Positions 10,695 through 22,529 of a stretch of DNA of 64,000 nucleotides are shown piece after piece. The notes below the pieces were generated by a model. That model was not told the origin of the DNA and searched no databases. It was given only the letters and a program-made list of their open reading frames with translations. Position numbers and translations under genes: made by a program. The stretch is from Opeltia flavorubescens (lineage: Eukaryota > Ascomycota > Lecanoromycetes > Teloschistales > Teloschistaceae): NCBI GenBank assembly GCA_000442125.1, contig KE546973.1, forward strand, positions 1 through 64,000, written 5' to 3'. Each line of letters starts with the position of its first letter. The first letter of the stretch is position 1.

Positions 10695-13097
10695 ATGGCT
10701 GAAGTAGTTGTAGGGATTGCATGTGCTGCTTCGGTCACGGGTCTTATCGATGTATGCTGTCGCTTGGCTGGAAGGATCTATGTTACCGTTACTGCGATCA
10801 AGAATGCGCCCCAGATCGTCCGAAGTTTATCACGAAGAATCGCAGATCTACGCATTCTTCTGGAAAGGATAGATCAGCTTGTTCAACGATACTCCGCAAC
10901 ATTTTGTGCGACCCAAGACGCGTCGCCTATTCAAGCTATTCAGTCGACCTTAGAGGCTTGCTGCACAGAGCTCGTTGAGGTTGAAACTGCCATAGTCGCT
11001 TTGCGCCGCACTTCAGGGAAGCTACAGGATCTACGTGGACGGGTGCGATGGGTTTTCGATAAGTCCAACATTGAGCAACATTGTCGCAATCTCGAGGCTT
11101 TGAATGGCCGTATCACCACGGCGCTCTCCCTGGCGGGCCGGTACGCAATCGTCGATACCTCATTCAAACGCCGCTGACTACGTCTAGTCATCATGACATC
11201 AGTAGTAGAGATGATAATCTCAGATTAGGTGTTCAACTCGCCGACATGGGCAATACACTTGGCACGTCAATCAAAAAGCTTCATGCTAATTCAAAGAACG
11301 CCAACTTGGTCCAGTCCAGAAATCAGCAAAGGATCAACAGACGGCTTCGAAAGCTAGACCACGGAAGGAAGGAGCTGACTGCAATGCTAGTCGAGCTTTC
11401 GTCGCTACAACTAGAGCGTCGTCAGACGAATCAAGAATTACCCCTAGTGCAGTACACTGGGCTGGAAGCGATGGTCTACACGTTGGTAGAGATGAGGACC
11501 AGCTTGAGTGCGGCTACATCTGCACTACGCTCACTTCACCTGCACAAAATATCGCATGAGGAGATTGACTTTCTCATGGACGAGTATGAGCACCTGGTCA
11601 GCTTTTGTAGAGCGACTCTTGACCTACAAAGCAATGAAGGCAATATATCCTCTCAACAGCGCAGTATTGTACAAGATAATCTCACGGTCGACGAGAAGAC
11701 CCAGCTCCAGTCGGACTCAGTGACCACAATCAAGAAGCAGCGAAGAGCATACACCACTCGATCCGGGCGGCTTGAAATTCAATTCTCGGAAGGAGTCGGA
11801 GACGTCAACGACCGACCAACAACGATCCGGCAAACGTCTTTCCAGTACTTTCCTCATACTCGCGATAACGCCAACAGCAACGGCGTATATGCATCGTTCC
11901 GGAGACACGTGCAAATGGCAAGGAAGCCTTACGTTACTCGATGCCTACGTGAAGTCAGGATGATTCAAGGAGGCGAGGTATATGATCAACTGACCGCAGC
12001 ACTCAAAAAAGACGATCTACTTACAATACAGCGTATGCTATCCTTCGGTGATATCAGACCTTGGGACAGATATAGGGATGCGACTGGGTCTCATGGGTAT
12101 GACGCAAGTCGAAATCTTGTCGAAGTACGTTTGCTTGCAAGAGGAAAGGCACTTGACGTCACTGATACGCTTTGTGAACAAAGCTAGCAAGCTCATTCCT
12201 CGGGTTCAATATGTGTGGCTATAAAGTCCTACAGTATCTGCTGAATGGATCTTGGGACGTCGAGAACTCCCACGGCCTCCAATTTCTTCTCTGGAGCATG
12301 GCACCGTGGAAGCCCGAAGGCATGTTTGATAGAGATTTTGACAATCGATGTCATGCATCAGCAACAGCTTTCGAATTGGGCCAGACTTTCGATGAGGATT
12401 TCGTTACTATATCCTTCCATCCGATCGCATGTTTTGAGCGGTACCAATTCTCTGTGTACGAGAACGTTCGCAAGACTATGGACTTTTTCATCTCCCACGG
12501 TATGGACTTGGAGGCAAGGAATACCACGCACAATGAGACGGCTTTGCTCAGTGTTGCAAGAGCGAACAATAAGAACTCGGCGTTATGGATGCGCGCTCTC
12601 CTTGAATCTGTAAGTGCCTCGAGCCTTGATCGCTGGAGTAGTCACACCCTTGTCAGTGACGGCCATGTTGACTTAAGCTTATTCTACAGGGTGCAAGCAT
12701 CACAGCAGTAGACCACGAAGGCAAAGGACCCCTTCATTTGACACTCTATCTGCAGAGGAGTAGATCAGGCCGTTCCGACGCTGCTTACCAGTCTATGAAG
12801 GAGAAGTTGGTACTTTTGTTGCATGCAGGTTGCTCTGTTCGTGATATTGACAATGCAGGGCGTACACCCGAAGATCTCGCACGGCTGTCTCCAAAGAAAA
12901 TGTGTGTTTGGAAGGAGGCATTAGAAGAGGTCGGTGTGCTGCAAGCGCCGTTGGAAGCTTCAGATTCGGAACCGGCCAAGGATGAGACCATCCAACAAGA
13001 GTCCGAAAAAACTCATCTGTGCGATTCGGAAGCCGTGGCTGAACATGAACAGAGTACCAAGGTTATTGGATCGGGTCAGCATCACATCTGGATATAA
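10695..13097 (+). CDS. Helo-like N-terminal domain protein with C-terminal ankyrin repeats (738 aa)
   Basis: A four-exon gene: 10695-11140, 11188-12124, 12184-12609, 12690-13097. The introns open GTACGC, GTACGT and GTAAGT, and the first has a CTGAC branch. Total coding length is 2217 nt in one frame. Residues 1-150 (from MAEVVVGIACAASVTGLID) match the fungal N-terminal domain of STAND proteins, the helo-like fold that in NOD-like proteins triggers cell-death or incompatibility responses. The middle is helical and charged, and I see no Walker A/NACHT NTPase. The C-terminal third carries degenerate ankyrin repeats, for example ETALLSVARANNK, GKGPLHLTLYL with LLLHAGCSVRDID, and NAGRTPEDLA. The upstream in-frame TTG at 10674 is not a eukaryotic start, so I use the ATG at 10695. 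The helo-ankyrin layout without an NTPase suggests a signal receiver or regulator for a partner STAND protein. Confidence 0.85.
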
Positions 13098-13246
13098 ATC
13101 ATTGCTGTTTCAGTTTCGATAGCCCTATTATCCAAACGTCCGATCTTGCACTTTAACAATCTCCAAATCCTACAATCCTCGCGGCCAGCAACGTACAGGA
13201 CAGTCAACCCATTACCCTCTACGATCTAAGCTTCCCGAGCAAATTC

Positions 13247-13611
13247 TTAGGCTGCTTCGCTTTCAATCTGCTTTTCAAGCGCTCTGGTCGCCTTCCTCAG
13301 GCCTTCTACAGTCGTAATGCCTTTTCCCTTGTCCCTCGCTCGACGCGCTTCTGGAATTGAAGACGTGGCTCCGTCCTGCATTGCTGTACGACCAAGGGTC
13401 CCCTCAATTTTCGCAAGCCTTTCTTTAACGTCGTCAATCTGATCGGACTATGCAACTCGGTCAGTTACCGTTTAACTTAGGCTACTGATCTGCGGCGCAC
13501 ATAGTTGGGCTGCCCGCATAATTCCCTGCATCCCTCGATCAACGCGCAGGCGGCGGCGCCGGCGATGACCACAGTGCTCGCTCCGGATATCATAGGCCAG
13601 ATATCAGGCAT
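13247..13611 (-). CDS. Small membrane/coiled-coil protein, unknown (103 aa)
   Basis: Two exons (13501-13611 and 13247-13447) joined across a 53-nt intron with donor GTGCGC, branch ACTGAC and acceptor CATAG; 312 nt in one frame. Residues 12-30 (STVVIAGAAACALIEG) could form one membrane helix. The second exon gives a highly charged helix (SDQIDDVKERLAKIEG, then VEGLRKATRALEKQIES) of coiled-coil type. The frame stays open upstream of the chosen ATG for about 40 codons to a possible acceptor, so the start could lie further 5'. I do not recognise the family. It is tail-to-tail with the helo/ankyrin gene, with only about 150 bp between. Confidence 0.5.
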
Positions 13612-16359
13612 CGCCGTGTAATGAGGTGCTGGTTCGATTGCTGGACTTGATTTCTCGTGACCTGTAAACTTTGTAGTCGAGTGCCTGACGAGCTTTAGGA
13701 TGAGGGTTCAGCAAGTCTTTAGGGATGGGCGCACAAACGTATAGCCTTGTCTACCATGCATGGTGAGTTGTCCATGACCCAATTTTACAGCGAATCGCAG
13801 CAGCCTTGCACAGCCTCGTCTGAATTTGGTAAGTGCCACCTTCATACCACCAGCCGTGAGAATTTGTGCCGTGAATCACATTCATTCCGATGTTTCGAGG
13901 CCAAACCCTCGGTAAGATTATAACAACATGTTAAGCCACAGAAAATCATCACGCGATCCGTTCTGCTAAGTTAATCACGAAAGTTTAAGACGAGATCGAA
14001 CGAATCATAGCTGAACGAGCAGATCCAGGCACAAGGCGGTATCGCCAGCGGCGAGGCAACTAGCGTGATGGGGAGCACGAAAGGCAGTAGGGAGTAGATA
14101 CGCTGCTGCTAGTCTGTCAAGATTTGTAAGAGGTAAATCCTTCGCCATTGGAGTCCACGAGTGCCGCTTTCGACATCCTAAAAATGCATGAGTATTGCTA
14201 CATGTTAAGCATAACCAATTCGCAGATAGGATCAGACAAGAAGAACGTATGTAATCAGGAGACTTGAGGTCGCAATAAGGACTCTAAGCAGAGTATCACG
14301 AATCCACGACAGAGGTATTACTAGTATTTTGATGTTTCAACCTTTCAATGTTCTATTTTCCATCATCATTTTCAGCTTACCAGGAGAAAAGGTACCTTTC
14401 TTTACCGACGACAGGGGTAACCATATAAGCTCCACCATGATCCTATGGTCTTAGCTTTGTCATTCCCCGTAGGTAGCCCGATCCTCTCACTTGAACAAAA
14501 TTCTGATACATGCCCAGAATGTTTGCGTCTCATTCCTTACTTTATCTCATAGCTCATCCTCGGTCGTACCCGTCTCGGTCAATAGATGGTCTCAAAATCA
14601 CGATAATGGCGATATATATCTTATCTTGTATGACTAGAATAGCGCGGAGATAGCATGCCTCCATCGAGCAGGATTATTGATGGATTGAAGTGTACAGAGT
14701 GCACTACTATTCCATTATTTGCTTGAAAGTTTGAATTCTATCCATCGCAATGATTATTAAGAAGCCATATCATATTACACTTGTCACCTCTGCGAAAACG
14801 CATGTAGAAATTCTTTGAGGTGTTCATTATTGAGTTCAAGCGGATCATACTGCCTGTAGATTCTAGAAACCGACCCTTCGACGAAGACGACCTCGTATTT
14901 GATAATGTCTAGTATACTCAAATCTCAAGTATATTTGGGAAAATTCGATGTTAATAATCCCGCATTGCGACAGTATCGTTGAGAGAGTACTGAAACTCAA
15001 TTATATCACTACTGGTAGAGAGATGCAAATAATGATTTAGTATAAGGTTTCAATCCAGATGAGTATTGTTGGTAATCAATTGTTATCCCACGCGTTGCAA
15101 CAGCAGCGAGATATTGCTGTGGAGAGACTGTACATTGCATCATAAGTAGATTATGAATGATGATTGCTTTGACGAGAAGGGCCTACTATCGACATGAGTT
15201 CCGACAGTAAACGTCACCGACGTACAATAGGAGAAGGACAAAGATCCACACAGTAATAAGTAAATCAAAGGAAAGATTGATTTGTAAGGATTGCGAAGGT
15301 CATGGCTGTCTCTTTTACCGAGGACGTAGGTGGTCTAGTGTTAAGGCGCCAATCGTTCATTGGTATTTACACTACTCTAGACGACCGCTAGAAGAGGACG
15401 CCGTCGATTTTCATTGGCCACCGCTGAAACCCGGAAGGTCAATCCGATGTGACAGGCCATTCTAGTGGTCGCTAATCGAGCGGGTTTATGCTAGCGCAGA
15501 CTTCTTAATCGGTCTAGCTTCTGTATCTCAGATTTTTCCGTCGAGAACAAAGATCATTCATGTACTCTTCTGGATCACATGAGAAGAAAAGTAATCTCAA
15601 TATGGTAGAATGACATGCATACCACCATGCATGTTGAACATATATCTCCAACTACTTTAATTCATCACGGTCGATAAATATACGAACCTGGTCCCAGCTC
15701 GGCTGGCGCGAAAGCCACAGGCACTAGTACCCCTGTCAATTGACAGCCCTAACTTAATCTCATGCGCTAAGCTGGGGATCGAATCCTTCGCCAGATTTCC
15801 GATGAACTGGAGCATTTCCATTCGACGAACACTCGATATCTCGTGCATGAAGCCAGTGATCACTCATGTGTCCAAAAATCCTTCGACCTGGCCTCGAAGA
15901 TTGCTTGCATACGGATATAGTCAGGAAGGAAACAAACAATTGTGCATGTTCGACAAAACAACCATTTTCATCAATTAAGATAAGCAACGACCCGCAACTT
16001 ACCGAATGATTGTTCGCAACAAGCACAGTCCAATAATCGAGACTGAGAGCATGGCACCGCTAGAGCCTCTTAATTTAAGCGAAGCTGCTCGGTCGTGATG
16101 TTGAGCTCTTCCCGTGCAGTAGTGGCCTAGGCTAGGCGATCTTCTGCATGTCTAAATACCTGCAGGGTGGGGTTCTCAGTATAGTCGGTGAACATGTGGC
16201 TTTCCATCTCGTGGAACCCATCTCTAATCTTTTCTTGTCCATGTGAGTCTTTGTTTCTTCTATCTTTTGACTTATCTTACGCATTACTCTCAATTGTAAT
16301 TCTGGTCTGAGATACTCAACTCTGTATTGTGAATCACACCTTGAAGCTGCGCCGTGGCA
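13612..16359. other. Gene-poor spacer, 2.7 kb
   Basis: No supported gene. Two stretches near 14960-15000 and 15090-15140 look weakly alike (TCCCGCATTGCGACAG versus TCCCACGCGTTGCAACAG) and could be decayed copies of one sequence; I cannot name it. Short open frames near 15277-15465 and 15657-15863 show nothing recognisable. The last part is the promoter of the permease. Confidence 0.4.
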
Positions 16360-18599
16360 ATGGGTGCTCCGAACGAGCTTCACGCGGTGAATCAACATGG
16401 CCATACCAATCCTGAGAACACCATCAATGAAATGGAAAAGACGCCGCATGTGATCGAAACAATCGTGCCATCCGCCGACGAGCGCGATGCGCAAGCATTG
16501 GCACGTTTGGGCAAGAAGCCTGTACTGAGGGTGCGTGGCTCCTGTTGAAATATCTTTCTTCTTCGACAACGGGTGGTGTTGAACGATCCACAGCGACGCT
16601 TTTCCTTTATAGCCATGTTGGGCTTTACATGTACCGTCCTGGTGACTTGGGAAGTCATACCGATGTAAGCTCTTTGCGCCCTGCCATCGAGATTCGGAGA
16701 ATATCTTTGACGTATCTGGGTAGTATCTATGTCACCGGTCTTACCAAGTATGTTTTACCCTCAGACATTTTTGCTTTGCACAATGATTGACCGTGCACTC
16801 GCGCAGCGGCGGGAACGCTGGTTTTGCTTACAGCTATCTTTTCGCACTCGTTGGCAGTCTTTCCATTTTCACAGTCCTCGCGGAGATGGCGTCCATGTGA
16901 GAACTTTTTTCCACGGAAATTTGAATGTCTATGGATTTTGATATTGAATTCTTAGTGCACCCACATCCGGAGGACAATATCATTGGACCTACATGCTTGC
17001 ACCCGCGTCTTGTCAGAAGTTTTTCAGCTTTATCATGGGTATGCTCCTGGGAGCAGAGATTTGACAGCTATTAGACCTTGCTAAATATAGTCCAGGTTGG
17101 CTTGTTATATGCGGATGGCAGGCCCTCGTAGCCAGCAGCGCCTACCTATCCGCGAACCTGATCTTGACACTGGTCACAATGAACAACCCCGGATATTCAC
17201 CAACTCAGTGGCAAGGCACGCTCCTCTACTGGGGTCTTATGGCCCTTGCCATTCTAGCCAATGTGTACTCCAGTACTGTCCTGTCCAAAATCCAGTTCTT
17301 CTTACTAGCTCTGCATATACTCGGCTTCTTCGCATTTCTGATTCCTATGCTTGTCGTATGTACCTCCCAAACATCGGTTGAGGTTCCCCGAATCTCGCTA
17401 AGAAAAAGTAGATGTGTCCGCATAAGGCGACTTCGACTGAGGTTTGGACGCAGTTCAACAATGGGGGAGATTGGCCAACCATGGCATTATCAGTTTTTGT
17501 GGGTTTGATCGGTAGTGTGTTTGCAAACAACGGTAAGAGACCTCTGTCTTCCGAAACTGGTGACGAGCCATCATTGACACTACCATGACAGGTACCGATT
17601 GCGCCGTGCATGTGAGCTTTCTCGCCGATTCATCGCATAGTATTTTGACTAACGTCTGCCCACCATAGATGGCTGAAGAAACAAGGGGTGCTGATTACGT
17701 TATACCATGGTCCGTAATTGCCACCTCAGTTCTGAACGGTCTTCTCGGCCTCGGCACACTCCTAGCTATGCTATACGTGACCCCCAATATCGATGCCGTC
17801 TTGGAAAGTCCTACGGGTCAACTCGGTTTTCCTTTCATGCAGGTCGTTCTCGACTCTGTTGGCTCGTACGCCGGCGCGACGGTCATGATCAGTATTGTTA
17901 TTGCTATGTTCATCTTTGCGATTATGGCCTTTCTCGCCACGGCGTCTCGTATCGTGTTTGCCTTTGGACGAGACAAGGGCCTTCCCTTTTGGCAAACAAT
18001 GGCCAAGGTATGTTGTTGCGTGTTCGTTTGTGTCTGCCAACTCGCCACATCTTCATTCGTCTTCAACTGACCCGAACTCGATACGGCATTCTCTGACTTT
18101 TTCCTATCAGGTTGACTCCAAGACGGCGCTCCCCAACTACGCAGTCTTTGTTATAACCCTTGTTGCGTGTGTAGTCGGGCTCATCAACATCGGCTCCGCA
18201 ACCGCATTCAACATCGTCCTCTCAATCGGCATATCCTCTCTCTACAGCTCCTACACCATAACCGAGCTCCTGCTCCTCTGGCGTCGTATCCGCGGGGACA
18301 TTCGAAAACCCAGCGAAATGGGCGGCCGCACCTGGCAAGCCAATGAGCTTGTTTGGGGTCCCTTCCATATCCCCGGTATCTGGGGCATCGCACTCAATAC
18401 ATTCGCGGTATGCTACGGGACTATCGTCATTATTTTCTGTCTCTTTCCTGCAACGGTGAACCCGGATCCGGCGCATATGAATTGGGCGTGTTTGATTACG
18501 GCCGCTGTAATCTTCTTCGCGATGGCTTACTATCAAATATATGCAAAGAAGGTGTTCAAGGGTCCTGTTGTTGAGATTTCGCCGTACCAAATCTCATAG
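16360..18599 (+). CDS. Amino-acid/GABA/choline-type permease, APC superfamily (555 aa, ten exons)
   Basis: A plasma-membrane or vacuolar amine importer of the fungal amino-acid/choline permease group. The exons are 16360-16530, 16594-16664, 16724-16747, 16807-16896, 16956-17038, 17096-17355, 17412-17532, 17592-17611, 17669-18007 and 18111-18599. All introns are GT..AG, the phases match, and coding sums to 1668 nt. A hydrophilic N-terminus (about 55 aa) precedes RRFSFIAMLGFTCTVLVTWE (TM1). The hallmark block SGGQYHWTYMLAP follows, then GWLVICGWQALVASSAYLS. Also typical are FVGLIGSVFANNGTDCAVHM, an EETRGADYVIPWS loop and SRIVFAFGRDKGLPFW. About 12 TM segments are expected. Two micro-exons (24 and 20 nt) make automatic annotation prone to error. 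The exact substrate cannot be read. Confidence 0.92.
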
Positions 18600-18934
18600 A
18601 GCTTTTACGCCGAGTGTTTCTCATCGGCGGCTGGGTGAACTCTCTCGCTAATACTACCGGATGATACTGTCTAATTTGGTCAACTTGTAGCGGACATCGT
18701 TTAAGCTCTATGGCTAGAGCATGGTTTTGTGTCTCTCATCTAGCTTTCAGGGGCAGTACATAGGCATCATACTACAAAGGCTAGATAAACAGCGTTCAAG
18801 CATACAAGAAGGGCTTTCCATATCCTTAGGATAACTTCGTCAATTCTACACTCGGCTGCTCAACAGCGGCATGTCTCTAACCGTTTATTTACCAAACTAG
18901 GTCTGGACACTTGAAATACACTCCTTCTTTCTCT
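18600..18934. other. Convergent 3' spacer
   Basis: Lies between the ends of the plus-strand permease and the minus-strand acetyltransferase. It holds the two 3' UTRs; no terminator element or gene is seen. Confidence 0.5.
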
Positions 18935-20094
18935 CTACTTCTCCTCCCAAGGGATCTTTGACTGCCCTTCCACCCATTTCCCGCCCGCTGGTCTCCACAT
19001 GCGATACATATGAATGGGCGTCCTGAGATCTAGTCAGCCCGTAATTTTAGGCACGTCGGTTCTCATTTGTATAAGAGCAAGAGAAACTGTCAAATAAATG
19101 TATAACATTAAGGCCGAGGAACAATACAAATGAGCTGAGTATCATATTAGATCATGGACTGAATGAGATTAATACATACTGCATCTCCCGCTCCAATTTC
19201 CTCCATTCCGGACTCGCGTTCCGTTTTGCAGTTTCTAGGTAGTTGGTGCCGGCGTAGACATAGCCGTTGGCTTCATATGTGAGCTTGCCCAGGTCTGTCG
19301 CTTCAATGAAAGACTCGAGGTTCAAGCGATCGGCTTCTTTGACACCTAATACATCCACTTTAGTACACCATTCGCTTCGTGAGATGAATGAAAATCAAGG
19401 GTCCTGATCTGCCGAGAGCATGCTTTGTAAGATTGGAGAGTTAATATTCATCAGCTTACCCCAATGAATGAGCTGACTACCAATTCCACGGCGGCGATGT
19501 TCCGGATGAACGACGAGATAGCAGAGAACTAATCCAAGGCGCCAATTAGAGAATAATGAATGATAAGGAACAGGGAGAACCAATCCAAGTCGAAAAAGTG
19601 GCTCTCATAACAATTGACATACACATATGCGGTCTCGCCATTTTCTTATACCGATCACCAATAAACTGATCAAGAAGGTGATTCGCAAACTCGCGCGGCT
19701 CTCCTGCCCAGCTCATCAAATTAGCAATCCCACCCTTAACCTCTCCCTTCCGCTACCCATCATCACAACAATACTCACCCTCCGGCCACCACTCCGCCTC
19801 CATAGGATGCTCCTTAAAAACCGGATACGGATTCTCCGTATACGTATTCCATAACGCCGCACCAACAATTCTATCACCAATATCCGTATCCACGACCTTA
19901 AGCCAGCAAGCCGTAGCATCACCACGAAACTCTCTTATCAAACGATCGCGCAGCTCGATGAAGCCTGCAGGGCTAGGATCATGGCGAAAGAGACGCCAGA
20001 GCCGGTTGACTGGTGTGGCGTAGCTTTCGCAGACCAACTGGACAAGTTCGTTGAACTCGGAGTCTGAGGTGACGCGATGGAGCTGCAGAGGCAT
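18935..20094 (-). CDS. GNAT-family N-acetyltransferase (239 aa, five exons)
   Basis: An acetyl-CoA-dependent N-acetyltransferase, substrate unknown. The exons are 19779-20094, 19623-19703, 19460-19528, 19180-19345 and 18935-19022. The introns open GTGAGT, GTATGT, GTAAGC and GTATGT; the first has a GCTAAT branch. Coding sums to 720 nt. The acetyl-CoA loop is HPEHRRRGIGSQLIHWG (R-x-x-G-x-G type, near residues 140-156), preceded by the strand MFLCYLVV. ADRLNLESFIEATDLGK follows, a C-terminal motif B region with the conserved EA(T/S)..G. The N-terminus (MPLQLHRVTSDSEFNEL) and the WWPEG segment match the common fungal single-domain GNATs that act on small molecules. The gene ends with IPWEEK. Confidence 0.88.
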
Positions 20095-20992
20095 CTCTCA
20101 AGTTGAAATAACAACAATGTTTAAAGATTTGTAGAGACGTACGAATGATGCTGTAGATGCCAATCGTACTTTGGCTTCATGCTGCTAGAATGGTCGAAAA
20201 AGCTTAGTCTAATCTCCCCATGACCCGCGCCTTAGCGACTGTGCTCTGGCAGCATTAGTCGCGAAAGTGTATACCTATTGAAGTCTGGCGTGCGAGGCTA
20301 GAGTGTAGACAGCGTTGAGGCGTCGCAAGCGCAATGCTGGCGTAAACTGTAATAGCGGACTAATCAAAAAGGCAGGTGGGCAACATTCACTCACTACTTT
20401 TCGCATTAAGAGCAAACGTTGTATCTTATTTAATGATAGAGACTGAGCTTCATGTTTCTTTCGCTACCTCGATCGTCTGGCGGCACCAGTCGTTTCCTCG
20501 TGCTACAACAGCCGTATATGTCAGCGCAGTTCAAAGCTTGGAATTGAACGGCTGCACTTCGGTGGATCATCACACGCCGCCGCGTGTTGGTATATCTGAT
20601 ATCACGTCTCTAAGTCAAAGGTCATTTTGTATTCACAGATATAAGATATTGCATCCGTCGATCTGAAAAGATAGCTTTTGCATATGTAAGAGCATCTTTT
20701 AAAAGATGAGAAGCGGCGGAGATGGATGGATCGGTCTTGTATCATACTTATCTCGAAAATGCTATTCCCGAAGGAATGTTCAGCGTCGGGAACACAGGAG
20801 TGGAAGAGAAGAAGAGAGTAGTAGTAAAAAGATTGAGTAAGAATGTATATCAAGATCATCCAGGAGAAAAGGACAGATCGCGGATCCAAGAATCCAAGCA
20901 TTACAGGACAAGTTAAACGTAAGGACAGTATGGCCCGGTTGAAAGCGAAGACTACCTTTGTGATTATCTCGGCCTCATTTGAGAAAGCGCTA
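20095..20992. other. Spacer, 0.9 kb
   Basis: Lies upstream of the acetyltransferase. No gene is supported; the short frames on both strands lack domains. The right part may include eroded sequence continuing from the DUF6604 fragment. Confidence 0.4.
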
Positions 20993-21146
20993 ACAGAATC
21001 CTTAATGGCAAGAACAAGCCGAAGATTCATCAGGCTTAGTTTCAAATTCTCTAGCATTTGCACTTTGGCTTCGTCCTTGAATATATCCTCATATACCACA
21101 TTTGCCAACGATAAGAAGGGTTTTAACCCCCTTAAGGCCCTTGGTG
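20993..21146 (-). pseudogene. C-terminal fragment of a DUF6604-family gene
   Basis: The minus strand reads LSLANVVYEDIFKDEAK, then LENLKLSLMNLRL. This aligns with the C-terminal block of the DUF6604 pseudogene at 5-7.7 kb (LSLAKVAFEETFKDEAE, then SENLGISLADLQL). Nothing of the other roughly 750 residues is present: the next gene's 3' end lies directly upstream. It is a truncated, unexpressed relic that shows a second family member once stood here. Confidence 0.65.
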
Positions 21147-21150
21147 GTAG

Positions 21151-21947
21151 TCATTGTTGGCCCATCCCGCCATCGACCTTGAAAAATCTAGCATGCAACA
21201 GCTCAAACCCCGTCACCCCCTCCACATCCATCAGCCAATGACTATTCCGCTTGAAATCTCCCGTTTCCATAAACCGCATATGCGACTCAACCTCCTCCCA
21301 GCCTATCAAATTAACATACACCGTACTTTCCTCCCTCTCACCCCCCTCTTTCCCTCCCGTCAACGGCGCGAGAATCCTATCCTCGATCGCCCATGCAGGA
21401 ATAAACTGTGTCAGCGCTTCACTTCGCTCCACGACCGGTGTCATCTGTCGAAAGGAGTTCATGTTGCTGATCTTGACGTCATGAGGCAGAGGCGAAGGCT
21501 GGAAGTAAGCGAAAACGATTTCCGTGACTCCGATATGGGTTCCTCGCCTAGGTTCGAGCGCAGGTGATGGGTCTTCTGGAATCGCGACGTGGAAAATAGC
21601 TGGAGGATTTCCACCGGCCTTAAGTAATTTTTGGTAGAAANATGCGTCGTGGGCGGAGTAGTCGCTATCCGGCATGAGTCAGTCACAGCGGTAGATATCG
21701 ATGAGACGGAAGTAATTACGTACGATGACTTTGTAAAATTGGTACACATCTCCATACTATCCCAAATCATCACAACGATGACAAACCCAGGCTTCTCGAT
21801 GAATTGAGCGTAATATGCCTTTTCAGCGCCATCAGCGGCGAGTACAGCTCGAACGTGATCTTCAAGGGCTGCTTTGTACGGAGAAGCAGGGTCCGTGAAT
21901 TCCACATTAGAGGCAGAAGCCTCGAAAACGGTGATTTCGGAGATCAT
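21151..21947 (-). CDS. Dimeric alpha/beta-barrel (ABM/EthD-like) protein (245 aa)
   Basis: Two exons (21724-21947 and 21151-21664). A 59-nt intron has donor GTACGT, branch GTGACTGAC and acceptor GGATAG. Coding is 738 nt in frame. The start is the ATG giving MISEITVFEAS; the upstream in-frame TTG is ignored. The protein appears to hold two ferredoxin-like halves: residues 1-75 with a strand GFVIVVMIWDS, and the C-terminal half with YVNLIGWEEVESHMRF followed by GVTGFELLHARFFKV. The motif pair IGWE..E.HM..ME with a late H-x-R strand is what fungal antibiotic-biosynthesis-monooxygenase-like proteins show. The family includes small-molecule oxygenases and stress proteins without cofactor. One ambiguous base falls in codon 86 (near 21642). 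Confidence 0.75.
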
Positions 21948-22529
21948 GGTGGTGGTCAATGTGCTTCGGTACAGTAAAGATCTACTGCGGATGTACTGCT
22001 TGTATTATCTGCTTGGTGCGCAGGGGAACGGAACGTCTCGGAAGCACGTAGGTATCGATGTGAAATCGATGACGTCGGAGATGATCGGCGCACTCCATGA
22101 TTACGGAGGTTGCATACAATAGTTGCTTTCGTCAACGCTGACGTGTGACCAGCTTATAGCCGCTTGTTTTATATACGAGATATAGCGCTTTGAGATTTTA
22201 TGGATCATGCGCACCCATAGTCATATCGCTGATTTAGCTATCAATTTACACCCTTTTGAAGCCCTATAGTAGACCTTTCCTGTAGCTTCGAGTCTTCTGG
22301 AACCAGATCCAAATTGGTTGAGATCTCTCTATAAGTTTTCCTAGTGATTTTCACGGCTTTGCAGAGTTTCATGTGGTGTTTATCTGTGTAATCGTGGTGT
22401 GCCCCATGGCTCCGATATAATATCGTGATATAACTGTACACCTATACAATCCCAGCACATAACAAGCTGCATTCACGAGAACATTGTAGAAAAGCCAATC
22501 TCACCCCATTTAAACTGAAGTCCTTCTCG
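21948..22529. other. Spacer, 0.6 kb
   Basis: Contains the promoter of the ABM-fold gene and the 3' end of the T5orf172 gene. No gene-like frame was seen. Confidence 0.45.

Noticed and set aside
14950-15145. Imperfect repeat pair as a mobile element
   Set aside because: Only about 20-40 nt are alike; no terminal repeats, target duplication or coding part.
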